A model generated the notes under the pieces. The model did no database searches, was not told the origin of the DNA, and saw only the letters and a program-made list of their open reading frames with translations. Positions 17,881 to 27,470 of a DNA stretch of 64,000 bases are shown in pieces. Every line of letters starts with the position of its first letter. Position 1 is the stretch's first letter. Source of the stretch: Lachnospiraceae bacterium (GTDB lineage Bacteria > Bacillota_A > Clostridia > Lachnospirales > Lachnospiraceae). The DNA is taken from contig JAFUOI010000007.1 of assembly GCA_017482005.1 (NCBI GenBank), positions 199,391 through 263,390 of the forward strand, given 5' to 3'. Both the position numbers and the translations under genes were made by a program.

Positions 17881-17953
17881 CCACTGCAAATTCAATGACA
17901 TTTTTTCAATATCAGAAATATTATAGCAAATTAACAATATTTCGTAAACAATT

Positions 17954-17982
17954 TTGACAGTTATCCTATAAAATGCTATCAT
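17954..17982 (+). promoter_or_regulatory. sigma-A promoter of the 18057 gene
   Basis: TTGACA (17954-17959) and TATCAT (17977-17982) are 17 bases apart and lie about 75 bases upstream of the start codon. Confidence 0.65.
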
Positions 17983-18056
17983 GTTTTTTGTGATGAAAAT
18001 CTTTGATGATTTTTGTCCTTATACATGGATTAAAATTAACAAAAGGAAGTGTTTAT

Positions 18057-18317
18057 ATGACAAACGAAGATAAGATTTTTTTAGACCGTATTACAGAATT
18101 TGCAAATGAAACAATGGCAGATATTGATCCGGATCCGACAAAAACTCCGATATCCGAGCAGCTCGAACGTCTAAGACCGATTATGGAAACGCTCGCTGCC
18201 GAATCCGGCGATGCCCTTGAGGATGTGTTTATCCGCTACATGGATCTCGCCTCAGAAGCTGCCGTAGAAAAAAACCAGAAACTCAAAGCAGATTATGCGG
18301 ATTTTGATTTTAAATAA
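18057..18317 (+). CDS. small acidic protein of unknown function
   Basis: The 86-residue protein starts at MTNEDKIFLDRI (ATG 18057), with AAAGGAAG upstream. It is acidic, probably all-helical, and has no signal peptide or membrane segment. A motif TPISEQLERLRPIMETLA and a C-terminal VEKNQKLKADYADFDFK are visible. I do not recognise a family. It has its own promoter and a hairpin terminator, stands alone on the plus strand, and is thus a complete single-gene unit. Confidence 0.7.
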   Translation: MTNEDKIFLDRITEFANETMADIDPDPTKTPISEQLERLRPIMETLAAESGDALEDVFIRYMDLASEAAVEKNQKLKADYADFDFK

Positions 18318-18339
18318 TTACTTGTTTAAATCTTCACTA

Positions 18340-18385
18340 ATAAAGGCGAATATTTATGCTAAAACAGCAAAATATTCGCCTTTAT
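18340..18385. terminator. bidirectional terminator
   Basis: ATAAAGGCGAATATTT (18340-18355) pairs perfectly with AAATATTCGCCTTTAT (18370-18385). It serves the plus-strand gene ending at 18317 and the BspA-like gene ending at 18388. Confidence 0.85.
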
Positions 18386-18387
18386 CA

Positions 18388-20229
18388 TTATTTTACGGAA
18401 ATCTTAACCGATTTCTTTTGTCCTTTATTCTTAAATAATTTTTTATAATTTTTTAATTTAGACTTCGGAACTATAATTTTACAATTCTTATGAATTCCCT
18501 TCCATGCATTAGAACCAACTTTTTTGACTTTTGTACTTTTTACAGTGATTTTCGTCAGTTTATTACAGTTTTTAAACGCATTCTTTCCAATCGTCTGCAG
18601 CTTAGTTCCTAAATTAATATTTTTAAGTGCCCGGCAGTTCTCAAATGCGCTTTGTCCGATTGCAGTCAGTACTTTACTATTGTTTGTAATTTTATTCAGC
18701 TTTTTACAATTCTTAAATGCATTCTTTTCAATTGTTTTAACATTCTTGCCTAAAACAACTGTTTTAAGATTCGAGCAGCCTTCAAATGCACTTGCACTGA
18801 TTGTTTTTACGTAAGCACAAATTTCAATTTCCTCAAGTTTTTTATCATTTTTAAAAGCCTTATTTGCAACGCTTGTGACTTTATATTTTACCCCTTTATG
18901 ATATGCATATTTCGGAACGGAAACTTTCTTTCGTATAGAGCTGCCGGATATATATCCAACCTCAGGGATTTTCTTTGTATTTCCCGAAAACGTTATTATA
19001 TAATTGGCTTTTGTACTTTCATCAAAAAAAGTAAGTCCTACTTCGCCTCCGTTTGGTGGTGTTCCTTTTTTCTTGGAATATATTACAGCCTTTTTCACAC
19101 CGATGGCAGCTTCCGTATATGCAACACCTTTTGGATTTGCCCAATAATAACCCTTACATATCGGAAAATCTATGTAAATCGGTACATTTGCTGCTATCTT
19201 AATTTTCGTAAGTGCATTACACCCTTCAAAAATAGAACTCAAATCCCCTTCACATTTTGAAAAATCAAAGTCACTCAGGTCAATTGTTTTCAGGTTCTTA
19301 CATCCATAAAACAGATGATCCAAATCATTCACATTAGGAGTTTTTAATCCATTTAAATTAATGGTTGTTATACTCTTGCAGTCCCCAAACATATTCCACA
19401 TTGTTATAACGTTATCGGTATTGAATGTACTCAAATCCAGATTAGTCAAACCACTGCATCCAAAAAACATTTGATTCATATTTGTAACATTATTCGTATC
19501 AACCGAACTCAAATCCAGTTTTTTCAAGTTTCTGCAGTCATAAAATAACATTGATATGTCCGTTACACTTTTTGTATCAATATTACTCAAATTCACATTG
19601 GACAAATTGGCACAACCCGCAAACATTCCTGACATATCTTTCACTTTTTCGGTATTCAAACTACTCAAATCAATACTCGTCAAGTTCGTACACCCTCTAA
19701 ACATCGAAGACATATCCGTTACATTTTCAGTGTTAAACACACTTAAATCTATGCTTGTCAAACTCGTACAGCCTGCAAACATACTCCCCATATTTTGTAC
19801 TTTGCTTGTGTCGGCATCTCCGAAATTTATAGTTTTCAGTTCTTTACATCCAATACTCGTGCCCTCGCCAATGTATTTCTCCCCAAACATTGAACCCATA
19901 CCGATTACATTACTCAAGTCCGAATCACTAAAATCAACATTTCTGAGTTTGCTGTATCCACTGAAAAATCCACTTGCATCCTTCAAACCTGTTATATTCA
20001 CATCTGCCGAAATCACTTTATCACTATATTTATCCCACGGAGCGTTAAACAAATAATCATTTGCTTCTCCGTTTAACAAAAGTAACCCCTCCGAATCAAT
20101 ACTCCAGCTGACACCTTCGTATACTCCACTATACAAAACCGTCGCCATGACATCCGTTTTGGCAAATATCAAAAATATAACAATACACACTAAAGTAACA
20201 ATACCATTAACTGGTTTCCTGTTTTTCAT
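18388..20229 (-). CDS. secreted BspA-like leucine-rich-repeat protein (DUF285 plus LRR_5)
   Basis: The 613-residue protein has an N-terminal signal peptide (hydrophobic IVTLVCIVIFLIFA, cleavage near VMA). About ten DUF285-type repeats of the form NVTDMSSMFRGCTNLTSIDLS span residues 95-340. A linker follows, and then LRR_5 repeats of the form AFKNCKKLNKI to the C-terminus, which is rich in Lys. There is no LPxTG-type motif or C-terminal membrane anchor, so it is released or held by charge. It probably binds host or plant surfaces, as inferred for BspA. The start has AGGAGGGATACTAT upstream. The serA terminator lies between it and serA. It interrupts the serA-DUF1015 neighbourhood. Confidence 0.85.
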   Translation of the reverse strand: MKNRKPVNGIVTLVCIVIFLIFAKTDVMATVLYSGVYEGVSWSIDSEGLLLLNGEANDYLFNAPWDKYSDKVISADVNITGLKDASGFFSGYSKLRNVDFSDSDLSNVIGMGSMFGEKYIGEGTSIGCKELKTINFGDADTSKVQNMGSMFAGCTSLTSIDLSVFNTENVTDMSSMFRGCTNLTSIDLSSLNTEKVKDMSGMFAGCANLSNVNLSNIDTKSVTDISMLFYDCRNLKKLDLSSVDTNNVTNMNQMFFGCSGLTNLDLSTFNTDNVITMWNMFGDCKSITTINLNGLKTPNVNDLDHLFYGCKNLKTIDLSDFDFSKCEGDLSSIFEGCNALTKIKIAANVPIYIDFPICKGYYWANPKGVAYTEAAIGVKKAVIYSKKKGTPPNGGEVGLTFFDESTKANYIITFSGNTKKIPEVGYISGSSIRKKVSVPKYAYHKGVKYKVTSVANKAFKNDKKLEEIEICAYVKTISASAFEGCSNLKTVVLGKNVKTIEKNAFKNCKKLNKITNNSKVLTAIGQSAFENCRALKNINLGTKLQTIGKNAFKNCNKLTKITVKSTKVKKVGSNAWKGIHKNCKIIVPKSKLKNYKKLFKNKGQKKSVKISVK

Positions 20230-20252
20230 ATAGTATCCCTCCTAATATAAGA

Positions 20253-20289
20253 AAACTGCTATATTTACCTTGCATAAATATAGCAGTTT
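20253..20289 (-). terminator. hairpin terminator behind serA
   Basis: AAACTGCTATATTTA (20253-20267) pairs perfectly with TAAATATAGCAGTTT (20275-20289). On the minus strand it is followed by TCTTATATT. It begins six bases after the serA stop. Confidence 0.7.
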
Positions 20290-20294
20290 ATATA

Positions 20295-21458
20295 CTATTT
20301 CACTACACGCACACGAATTACACCGTCAATTGCCGAAAGCTTTGCAACCATCTCATCTGTGATTGGTTTCTCTACGTCAAGCATAGTATAACCATAATCA
20401 CCTTTTGATTTGTTTGCCATGTCTGTAATGTTAATTCCTTCATCGCCGAAGGTAGCTGTAAACTTGGTAATCATATTTGCAACGTTCTTATGGAAGATTG
20501 CCACACGACCGGCCTGATTACATACACCCATGTCCAGACGCGGGAAATTTACGCTGTTGATGATGTTACCGTTTTCAAGGTAGTTCATCATCTCTTTTAC
20601 TGCCATTTTTGCGCAGTTGTCTTCGGATTCTTCTGTGGAAGCTCCAAGATGAGGAATTACGATACAACCTTCTTTTCCTACAGTTGTTGTATTCGGGAAG
20701 TCTGTTACGTATTTGCGGATTTTTCCGCTCTTAATTCCGTCAAGCACGTCTGCCTCGTTTGCCAGAAGGTCACGGGCAAAGTTTAAGATGATAACACCGT
20801 CTTTCATCTTTTCGATGGCTTCTTTGTTAATCATACCTTTTGTGCTGTCAAGCAGCGGAACATGAACTGTGATATAATCACATTTCTCATAAATTTCTTC
20901 TACGTTTAATACGTGTTTAATATCACGGCTTAAGTTCCAAGCTGCATCTACGGATACATATGGGTCATATCCGTATACTTCCATTCCGAAGTGTTTTGCT
21001 GTGTTGGCAACTTTTACACCGATAGCGCCGAGACCGATAACACCGAGTTTCTTATCCTGAAGCTCTGTTCCGGCAAATTTCTTTTTCTCTTTCTCAGCAT
21101 CTTTTGCAACATTGTCATTTTCTGTCTGCGCTTTTACCCACTCAATACCGCCGACTACATCACGGGATGCAAGAAGCATACCTGCAAATACAAGTTCCTT
21201 TACACCGTTGGCATTGGCTCCCGGAGTATTAAATACTACAATACCTTTCTCTGCACATTTATCAAGCGGAATATTGTTTACTCCGGCTCCGGCTCTTGCT
21301 ACAGCAAGAAGATTGTCGGAAAGTTCCATCTCATGCATGGAAGCACTTCTTACAAGAATACCTTCTGCCGCGTTAACATCTTCTGTCTTTGCAAAATTGT
21401 CATTGAATTTTACAAGTCCGACCTGCGCGATCGGGTTTAAGCAATAATATTTAAACAT
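20295..21458 (-). CDS. serA: D-3-phosphoglycerate dehydrogenase
   Basis: This NAD-dependent enzyme catalyses the first step of serine synthesis. It has 387 residues, the short form with one C-terminal ACT domain (about residues 315-387, TATFGDEGINITDM), which can bind serine for feedback. The Rossmann motif is GVIGLGAIGVKVAN near residue 142. The substrate Arg sits in NFARDLLANE (usually xARGxx, so the following Gly is replaced by Asp). The catalytic His is in IPHLGASTEESE. It follows serC by 18 bases in the same operon. Confidence 0.93.
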   Translation of the reverse strand: MFKYYCLNPIAQVGLVKFNDNFAKTEDVNAAEGILVRSASMHEMELSDNLLAVARAGAGVNNIPLDKCAEKGIVVFNTPGANANGVKELVFAGMLLASRDVVGGIEWVKAQTENDNVAKDAEKEKKKFAGTELQDKKLGVIGLGAIGVKVANTAKHFGMEVYGYDPYVSVDAAWNLSRDIKHVLNVEEIYEKCDYITVHVPLLDSTKGMINKEAIEKMKDGVIILNFARDLLANEADVLDGIKSGKIRKYVTDFPNTTTVGKEGCIVIPHLGASTEESEDNCAKMAVKEMMNYLENGNIINSVNFPRLDMGVCNQAGRVAIFHKNVANMITKFTATFGDEGINITDMANKSKGDYGYTMLDVEKPITDEMVAKLSAIDGVIRVRVVK

Positions 21459-21476
21459 TTTTATGTCCTTCTTTCT

Positions 21477-22559
21477 TTATGCGTTGTTTGCTTCGAACTC
21501 TTTCATGAATGCAACTAATTTTTCCACACCTTCAATCGGCATAGCATTGTAGATACTTGCTCTCATACCACCAACGGAACGATGTCCTTTTAAGTTCTCA
21601 AATCCTGCTTCTTTAGCTTCTTTGATGAATTTTGCATCAAGTTCATCGCTTCCGGTAATAAACGGAACATTCATAAGTGAACGGTCTTCTTTACGGACAG
21701 TTCCTTTGAAAAGTTTAGACTCATCAAGGAAATCGTAAAGGATTGCTGCTTTCTTTTCATTGTATTCTTTCATTGCTGCAAGGCCGCCCTGCTTTTTAAT
21801 CCATTTGAATACTTTACCGCAGATATAAATACCGTATGCAGGCGGTGTATTATATAAAGACTCATTGTCTGCATGGATTTTGTATTTGAGCATCGTCGGT
21901 GTTCCCGGAAGAACATCGTCTGTGATGAGGTCTTCGCGGATAATTGCGATAACAACACCTGCAGGTCCGATATTTTTCTGAACTCCGCCGTAGATTACGC
22001 CATATTTTTCAACGTCCATCGGTTCTGATAAGAAGCAGGATGAAACGTCAGAAATCAAAAGATGTCCTTTTGTATTCGGTAACTCTTTGAATTTTGTACC
22101 ATAGATTGTATTGTTTTCACAAATATAAACATAGTCCACATCATCCGGAATATCAAGATCGGAACAATCCGGAATATAGGAGAATGTCTCGTCTGCAGAA
22201 GAAGCAAGTTCAATTGCTTCACCGTAGATCTTAGCTTCCTGATATGCTTTCTTTGCCCACTGACCGGTTACAATATAACCTGCTTTTTTATTCTTCATAA
22301 GGTTCATCGGAATCATTGCAAACTGCTGGCTTGCTCCGCCTTGAAGGAATAATACTTTATAATTATCAGGAATATTAAGAAGATCACGAAGATCTGCTTC
22401 TGCTTCCTTAATAATGTTATCATATGTTTTGGAACGGTGGCTCATTTCCATAACCGACATACCCGATCCTCTGTAATCCATCATTTCTTCTGCAGCTTCT
22501 TTTAATACTTCTTCAGGTAAAACTGCCGGACCTGCTGAAAAGTTATAAACTCTTGCCAT
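21477..22559 (-). CDS. serC: phosphoserine aminotransferase
   Basis: This PLP enzyme converts 3-phosphohydroxypyruvate and glutamate to phosphoserine. It has 360 residues from MARVYNFSAGPAVLPEEV (ATG 22559), chosen because that is the conserved N-terminus and GGAGAGGAG lies upstream. The PLP lysine is in YGGVQKNIGPAG near residue 195. The C-terminal GHRSVGGMRASIYNAMP is typical. It is the first gene of the serC-serA operon and has a visible promoter. No serB (phosphoserine phosphatase) is encoded in the window. Confidence 0.95.
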   Translation of the reverse strand: MARVYNFSAGPAVLPEEVLKEAAEEMMDYRGSGMSVMEMSHRSKTYDNIIKEAEADLRDLLNIPDNYKVLFLQGGASQQFAMIPMNLMKNKKAGYIVTGQWAKKAYQEAKIYGEAIELASSADETFSYIPDCSDLDIPDDVDYVYICENNTIYGTKFKELPNTKGHLLISDVSSCFLSEPMDVEKYGVIYGGVQKNIGPAGVVIAIIREDLITDDVLPGTPTMLKYKIHADNESLYNTPPAYGIYICGKVFKWIKKQGGLAAMKEYNEKKAAILYDFLDESKLFKGTVRKEDRSLMNVPFITGSDELDAKFIKEAKEAGFENLKGHRSVGGMRASIYNAMPIEGVEKLVAFMKEFEANNA

Positions 22560-22619
22560 TTCCTCTTTTCTCCTCTCCTTGTCAGAAATCGTATATTTTT
22601 CCCGACACATTTAAACTAT

Positions 22620-22648
22620 ATTTTACATTTAATACTTTAATACGTCAA
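22620..22648 (-). promoter_or_regulatory. promoter of serC-serA
   Basis: On the minus strand TTGACG (22648-22643) and TAAAAT (22625-22620) are separated by 17 bases. The -10 box lies about 60 bases before the serC start. Confidence 0.6.
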
Positions 22649-22654
22649 CGTGTT

Positions 22655-24076
22655 TTAATAAAAAATGATAACCGGTGTTCCGATTTCTACCATTTCATAA
22701 AGCTTGCTAACTTCTTTGTACGGAGTATTAATACATCCGTGAGAACCGTTCGTTCTGTAAATCTTTCCACCATATGAACCACGCCAAGTGGCATCGTGAA
22801 TTCCAACTCCTCCGTATACGGGCATCCAGAAATTTACAAAAGAAGCATAACCTTCGCCTCTCAAAACACGGTTGCGCTCTTTTCCGTATACATAACAAAC
22901 CTTTTCCGGCGTTCCTCTGCCCAAGGATGTATTCCCCGTCACAACCGGCGTATCAATCAAACATCTTCCATTTTGATAATAATACATTTTCTGGTTTGTC
23001 ATATCAATCTCAATATAAGTCTTACCAATATCGTCATTGAGACTGTACTCCTCTGTAAAGGCTTTCTGTGAAAACTCAGGCTTTCTTGTCAACCGGTTTT
23101 TACGTTTAATCATAGAAGATAAATATTCAAATTCAGCTTTTTCATCAAGCTTATATCCATAGGTTCCCGTGTACACTGTCACACGTTCTCCCCGTGTTGC
23201 TTTAAACTCTCTCGGTTTATTGACTGTATTATATTTTTCTGCCAATTTCTTGACATATTCCTTGATTTTAGCTTCATCCAGATAAAGTGAACCGCTTTCA
23301 TCGTATAGTAATTCACCTTTTTCATCTGTAGCTATAAATCCGCTGATCACCGAACCGTCTACCACTTCTGTCCGTTCTCCGAACTCATAGGTAATAACAG
23401 ATTCAACATACTGGGACAACTCTTCCCATTTTTCAAGGGCATCTTTCATTTGACTTGTATGGTCAACCTCGATGTAACATCCGGAATCAAATAAATCAAT
23501 TTCATAGATACCTTTTGATAATGTCTCTTCTATGGCCTTAGATGCCTTTTCATGGCTTAACAGATTTCTTGTCTCATCGTACAGATAATATCCGTTATGA
23601 TTTCTGCGGATTTCAACGATCTTTCCTGTAGGATCGGAATTGTCTTCCAAACACGGAAGAGAGTCTAAATAACTGTGTAATATATCCGCATCATATGTTC
23701 TCTCGGGTTCAATGGTCATCTCATCAAACGTAACATCTTCCCCAACAAACCATTTCGCCAAACTTACTACCGATTGCGAAGCATGAATCTTTTTTATCTG
23801 CGAAAGATAATCCTGATCATATTTTATCTCTTCCAACGAAAATGTATATTCGTTTCCGTCTTTATCTCTGATCGTAAAATCCGGATATTCCGTATTCTTT
23901 TTTAATTCACTGTTTAATTCTTCCGGCGTATAATCTGCCGCATAACATCCGTTAATAAAAATCCCCGGCATAAAGGTATCTTTAAACTGATATCTTACAG
24001 CAGCATAACATCCGCCTACAAGAAGGACAGGAATCAGAATCAGAATACTGATTGTTATCCAAATTGCTTTTTTCAT
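22655..24076 (-). CDS. membrane-anchored L,D-transpeptidase with peptidoglycan-binding domain
   Basis: The 473-residue protein has one N-terminal TM (ITISILILIPVLLVGGCYA), so it is anchored with the catalytic part outside. A PG-binding type 4 domain lies in the middle (about residues 60-330). The YkuD catalytic domain (about 345-473) has GIHDATWRG and SHGCINTP, with the active-site Cys. It would form 3-3 crosslinks or attach proteins in peptidoglycan. It begins 3 bases after the ilvB stop, so it is read through from the branched-chain operon. Confidence 0.9.
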   Translation of the reverse strand: MKKAIWITISILILIPVLLVGGCYAAVRYQFKDTFMPGIFINGCYAADYTPEELNSELKKNTEYPDFTIRDKDGNEYTFSLEEIKYDQDYLSQIKKIHASQSVVSLAKWFVGEDVTFDEMTIEPERTYDADILHSYLDSLPCLEDNSDPTGKIVEIRRNHNGYYLYDETRNLLSHEKASKAIEETLSKGIYEIDLFDSGCYIEVDHTSQMKDALEKWEELSQYVESVITYEFGERTEVVDGSVISGFIATDEKGELLYDESGSLYLDEAKIKEYVKKLAEKYNTVNKPREFKATRGERVTVYTGTYGYKLDEKAEFEYLSSMIKRKNRLTRKPEFSQKAFTEEYSLNDDIGKTYIEIDMTNQKMYYYQNGRCLIDTPVVTGNTSLGRGTPEKVCYVYGKERNRVLRGEGYASFVNFWMPVYGGVGIHDATWRGSYGGKIYRTNGSHGCINTPYKEVSKLYEMVEIGTPVIIFY

Positions 24077-24079
24077 ATC

Positions 24080-25753
24080 TTATTTCTCTAAATCTTTTTC
24101 GTCAAATACCTGATCGATCGGCTGTCCTGCCGGAACCATAGGAAATACTTTGTCATCCGGGTCTATAACACATTCAATCAATGCCGGACGCTGGTTTGCA
24201 ATGGCCTGTTTTACCGCATCATAAACTTCTTCTTTTTTAGTAACGCGGTATGCATCACATCCGAGGCCTTCCGCAACTTTACAGTAATCCACCTTGTCCT
24301 GAAGAACTGTCTGTGAATATCTGTGGTCATAGAACAACGTCTGCCACTGTCTAACCATTCCCAGCACGGAATTGTTAATTACAACCTGTATAATCGGAAT
24401 ATTATAACGGCTTGCAGTTGCAAGTTCATTCATATTCATGCGAAAACATCCGTCACCTGCAATGTTAATCACGGTCTTGTCCGGATTACCCACCGCAGCA
24501 CCTATACATGCGCCGAGACCATATCCCATTGTTCCGAGTCCGCCGGAACTTAAAAATGTACGCGGCTTTGTATAATGATAATACTGCGCTGCCCACATCT
24601 GATGCTGACCGACATCTGTTGTAATGACCGCATTACCTTCTGTCGCTTTATCAATCTGTTCGATCACATACGGACATGTGAGAACATCCTGATTATAACC
24701 GAGCGGGTATTTTTCTTTTAATTCTAAAATACGCTCTCTCCACTGCGGATGTGACTTCTGCGACAATTTTGCATTGATTGCATCAAGCGCATCCTTCAAA
24801 TCTCCGATCACCGAAGCATCTGTAGGAATATTTTTGTTAATCTCTGCCGCATCGATATCAATATGTACGATCTTTGCACCGGATGCAAATGTACTCGGAT
24901 TACCAATAACACGATCTGAAAAACGGGCTCCCAGTGCAACCAGCAAATCACATTCGGATACACCGAGATTGGATGCCTTTGTTCCGTGCATACCAATCAT
25001 ACCGGTATACATCTCATCATATCCGTCATATGCACCTTTACCCATGAGCGTATCACAAACCGGACAATCGAGCTTTCTGGCAAGTTCTGCCACCTGTTTT
25101 GACGCACCGGAAAGAATTACACCACCACCGATGTACATATATGGTTTTTCTGCCTGTTCCATCAATTCAACAACTTTGTCAATATCATCCTGTGTAAAAT
25201 GATTTTCATATTCCGGTTCCCCGGCCGGCTCAAATGTATATTCACATGTATTTGCTGTTACGTCTTTTGTAATATCTACAAGAACAGGTCCCGGTCTTCC
25301 GCTTTTTGCAATCTTGAAGGCTTTACGGATTGTAGGCGCAAGTTCATTAATATCTTTTACAATATAGCCGTGTTTTGTGATTGGCATTGTTACACCTGCA
25401 ATATCCACCTCCTGGAAAGAGTCCTTTCCCAGTGCAGGAAGATTAACATTGGCAGTGATTGCCACAACAGGAATACTATCCATATAAGCTGTCGCAATAC
25501 CTGTAACAAGGTTCGTCGCACCCGGTCCGCTGGTTGCCATGCAGACACCGACTCTACCCGTCGATCTCGCGTATCCGTCCGCAGCATGGGCTGCGCCCTG
25601 TTCATGAGATGTCAGCACATGACGGATTTCTTCCGAGTGTTTATAAAGAGCGTCATAAATATTCAAGATTGTTCCGCCCGGATAACCGAAAACGGTATCA
25701 ACGCCCTGTTCCTTTAAACATTCTATAACAATTTCTGCTCCTGTAAGCTGCAT
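24080..25753 (-). CDS. ilvB: acetolactate synthase large subunit
   Basis: This TPP- and FAD-dependent enzyme condenses pyruvate to acetolactate, or pyruvate with 2-oxobutyrate, for valine, leucine and isoleucine. It has 557 residues, full length. The catalytic Glu is in TSHEQGAAHAADGYAR, and the TPP-binding GDGCFRMNMNELATA motif lies near residue 440. The herbicide-site region VRQWQTLFY is typical of the biosynthetic AHAS rather than catabolic AlsS. The small regulatory subunit ilvN is not adjacent. The start at 25753 has GGAGGTAATTACTTT upstream. It follows ilvD by 27 bases. Confidence 0.93.
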   Translation of the reverse strand: MQLTGAEIVIECLKEQGVDTVFGYPGGTILNIYDALYKHSEEIRHVLTSHEQGAAHAADGYARSTGRVGVCMATSGPGATNLVTGIATAYMDSIPVVAITANVNLPALGKDSFQEVDIAGVTMPITKHGYIVKDINELAPTIRKAFKIAKSGRPGPVLVDITKDVTANTCEYTFEPAGEPEYENHFTQDDIDKVVELMEQAEKPYMYIGGGVILSGASKQVAELARKLDCPVCDTLMGKGAYDGYDEMYTGMIGMHGTKASNLGVSECDLLVALGARFSDRVIGNPSTFASGAKIVHIDIDAAEINKNIPTDASVIGDLKDALDAINAKLSQKSHPQWRERILELKEKYPLGYNQDVLTCPYVIEQIDKATEGNAVITTDVGQHQMWAAQYYHYTKPRTFLSSGGLGTMGYGLGACIGAAVGNPDKTVINIAGDGCFRMNMNELATASRYNIPIIQVVINNSVLGMVRQWQTLFYDHRYSQTVLQDKVDYCKVAEGLGCDAYRVTKKEEVYDAVKQAIANQRPALIECVIDPDDKVFPMVPAGQPIDQVFDEKDLEK

Positions 25754-25780
25754 AAAGTAATTACCTCCAAATTTATCTGC

Positions 25781-27454
25781 TTAGTTATGCTTTGGTACTT
25801 CAAGTATTGCACCTCGGTTACCGCTTGTTACCAGTTCACGATATCTGGAAAGATAACCAGATGTTACTTTCGGTTCTCTCGGAGTCCATGCCGCTTTACG
25901 CGCTGCCATTTCTTCTTCGGAAACATCAATATCCAGTGTCATTGCAGGAATATTAATCTTGATGATGTCGCCTTCCTGTACAAGTGCGATTGGACCGCCT
26001 ACCGCTGCTTCCGGTGAAACATGTCCAATGGAAGCTCCTCTGGATGCTCCTGAAAATCTTCCGTCTGTAATCAGTGCAACCGATGAGCCAAGGCCCATTC
26101 CCGCGATTGCTGACGTCGGATTAAGCATCTCTCGCATACCCGGTCCGCCTTTCGGTCCCTCATAACGGATTACAACAACATCTCCGGCTACTATTTTACC
26201 GCCTGTAATTGCGGCAATTGCATCTTCCTCACAGTCAAACACTCTTGCCGGTCCTTCATGAACCATCATTTCTTCCACAACCGCTGAACGTTTTACAACG
26301 CTGCCGTCCGGTGCCAGATTACCTTTTAATACAGCGAGACCGCCTGTTTTACTATATGGATTGGAATTCGGACGGATAACTTCCTCATTTTTATTTTTTA
26401 CGCCATTGATGCATTCACCGATGGTCTTGCCCGATACTGTCATACACTCTGTATTTAACAACCCAAGCTGAGCAAGCTGATTCATCACTGCATAAACTCC
26501 GCCGGCCTCATTGAGATCCTCCATATAGGTCGGTCCTGCAGGTGCCAAATGGCAAAGGTTCGGTGTCTTTTCACTGATGTCATTTGCAAATGCAATATCA
26601 AAATCAAAACCGATCTCATGTGCAATTGCAGGAAGATGAAGCATACTGTTTGTAGAACATCCAAGAGCCATATCTACCGTCAATGCATTTAAAATCGCAT
26701 CTTTTGTCATAATATCTCTCGGTCTGATATCTTTTCTGTACATTTCCATTACCGCCATACCTGCATGTTTTGCAAGCTTTATACGCTCGGAATAAACTGC
26801 CGGAATTGTACCGTTTCCTGCAAGTCCCATACCAAGTGCTTCTGTAAGACAGTTCATGGAGTTTGCTGTATACATACCCGAGCAGGATCCGCATGTCGGA
26901 CACACTTTTTCTTCAAACTCTCGCACCTGCTCTTCTGTCATCGTACCTGCAGCATGAGCTCCGACCGCCTCAAACATGGATGAAAGGCTGCGTTTCTCAC
27001 CGCACACACGACCTGCAAGCATCGGTCCTCCTGATACAAATACAGTAGGAACATTAACTCTGGCTGCAGCCATAAGAAGTCCCGGTACATTTTTGTCACA
27101 GTTCGGCACCATAACAAGTGCATCAAACTGATGGGCAAGAGCCATACATTCTGTCGAATCTGCAATCAAATCTCTCGTCACAAGAGAATATTTCATTCCT
27201 ACATGTCCCATTGCAATACCGTCACATACAGCGATTGCCGGGAAGACAACCGGAACACCGCCCGCCTGTGCAACACCGAGCTTAACTGCATCTACAATTT
27301 TATCAAGGTTCATATGCCCCGGTACAATTTCATTATATGAACTGACAATACCTACAAGCGGTTTGTCCATTTCTTCCTGTGTCATTCCAAGCGCATTTAA
27401 CAAAGATCTGTGGGGCGCCTGTTTCATTCCTTTTTTGATATTATCACTTTTCAT
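25781..27454 (-). CDS. ilvD: dihydroxy-acid dehydratase
   Basis: This Fe-S enzyme dehydrates dihydroxy acids in valine/leucine/isoleucine synthesis. It has 557 residues. The cluster-binding cysteines are at [11 protein letters not shown] and [18 protein letters not shown], the conserved [10 protein letters not shown] lies near residue 470, and the N-terminus [16 protein letters not shown] is typical. The start is 27454 with GGAGGCAGAACA upstream. It lies between leuB and ilvB in the same operon. Confidence 0.95.
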   Translation of the reverse strand: MKSDNIKKGMKQAPHRSLLNALGMTQEEMDKPLVGIVSSYNEIVPGHMNLDKIVDAVKLGVAQAGGVPVVFPAIAVCDGIAMGHVGMKYSLVTRDLIADSTECMALAHQFDALVMVPNCDKNVPGLLMAAARVNVPTVFVSGGPMLAGRVCGEKRSLSSMFEAVGAHAAGTMTEEQVREFEEKVCPTCGSCSGMYTANSMNCLTEALGMGLAGNGTIPAVYSERIKLAKHAGMAVMEMYRKDIRPRDIMTKDAILNALTVDMALGCSTNSMLHLPAIAHEIGFDFDIAFANDISEKTPNLCHLAPAGPTYMEDLNEAGGVYAVMNQLAQLGLLNTECMTVSGKTIGECINGVKNKNEEVIRPNSNPYSKTGGLAVLKGNLAPDGSVVKRSAVVEEMMVHEGPARVFDCEEDAIAAITGGKIVAGDVVVIRYEGPKGGPGMREMLNPTSAIAGMGLGSSVALITDGRFSGASRGASIGHVSPEAAVGGPIALVQEGDIIKINIPAMTLDIDVSEEEMAARKAAWTPREPKVTSGYLSRYRELVTSGNRGAILEVPKHN

Positions 27455-27470
27455 TGTTCTGCCTCCTGTA

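Noticed and set aside
25199..25717. 172-residue plus-strand frame inside ilvB
   Set aside because: Antisense shadow of a fully conserved enzyme gene.
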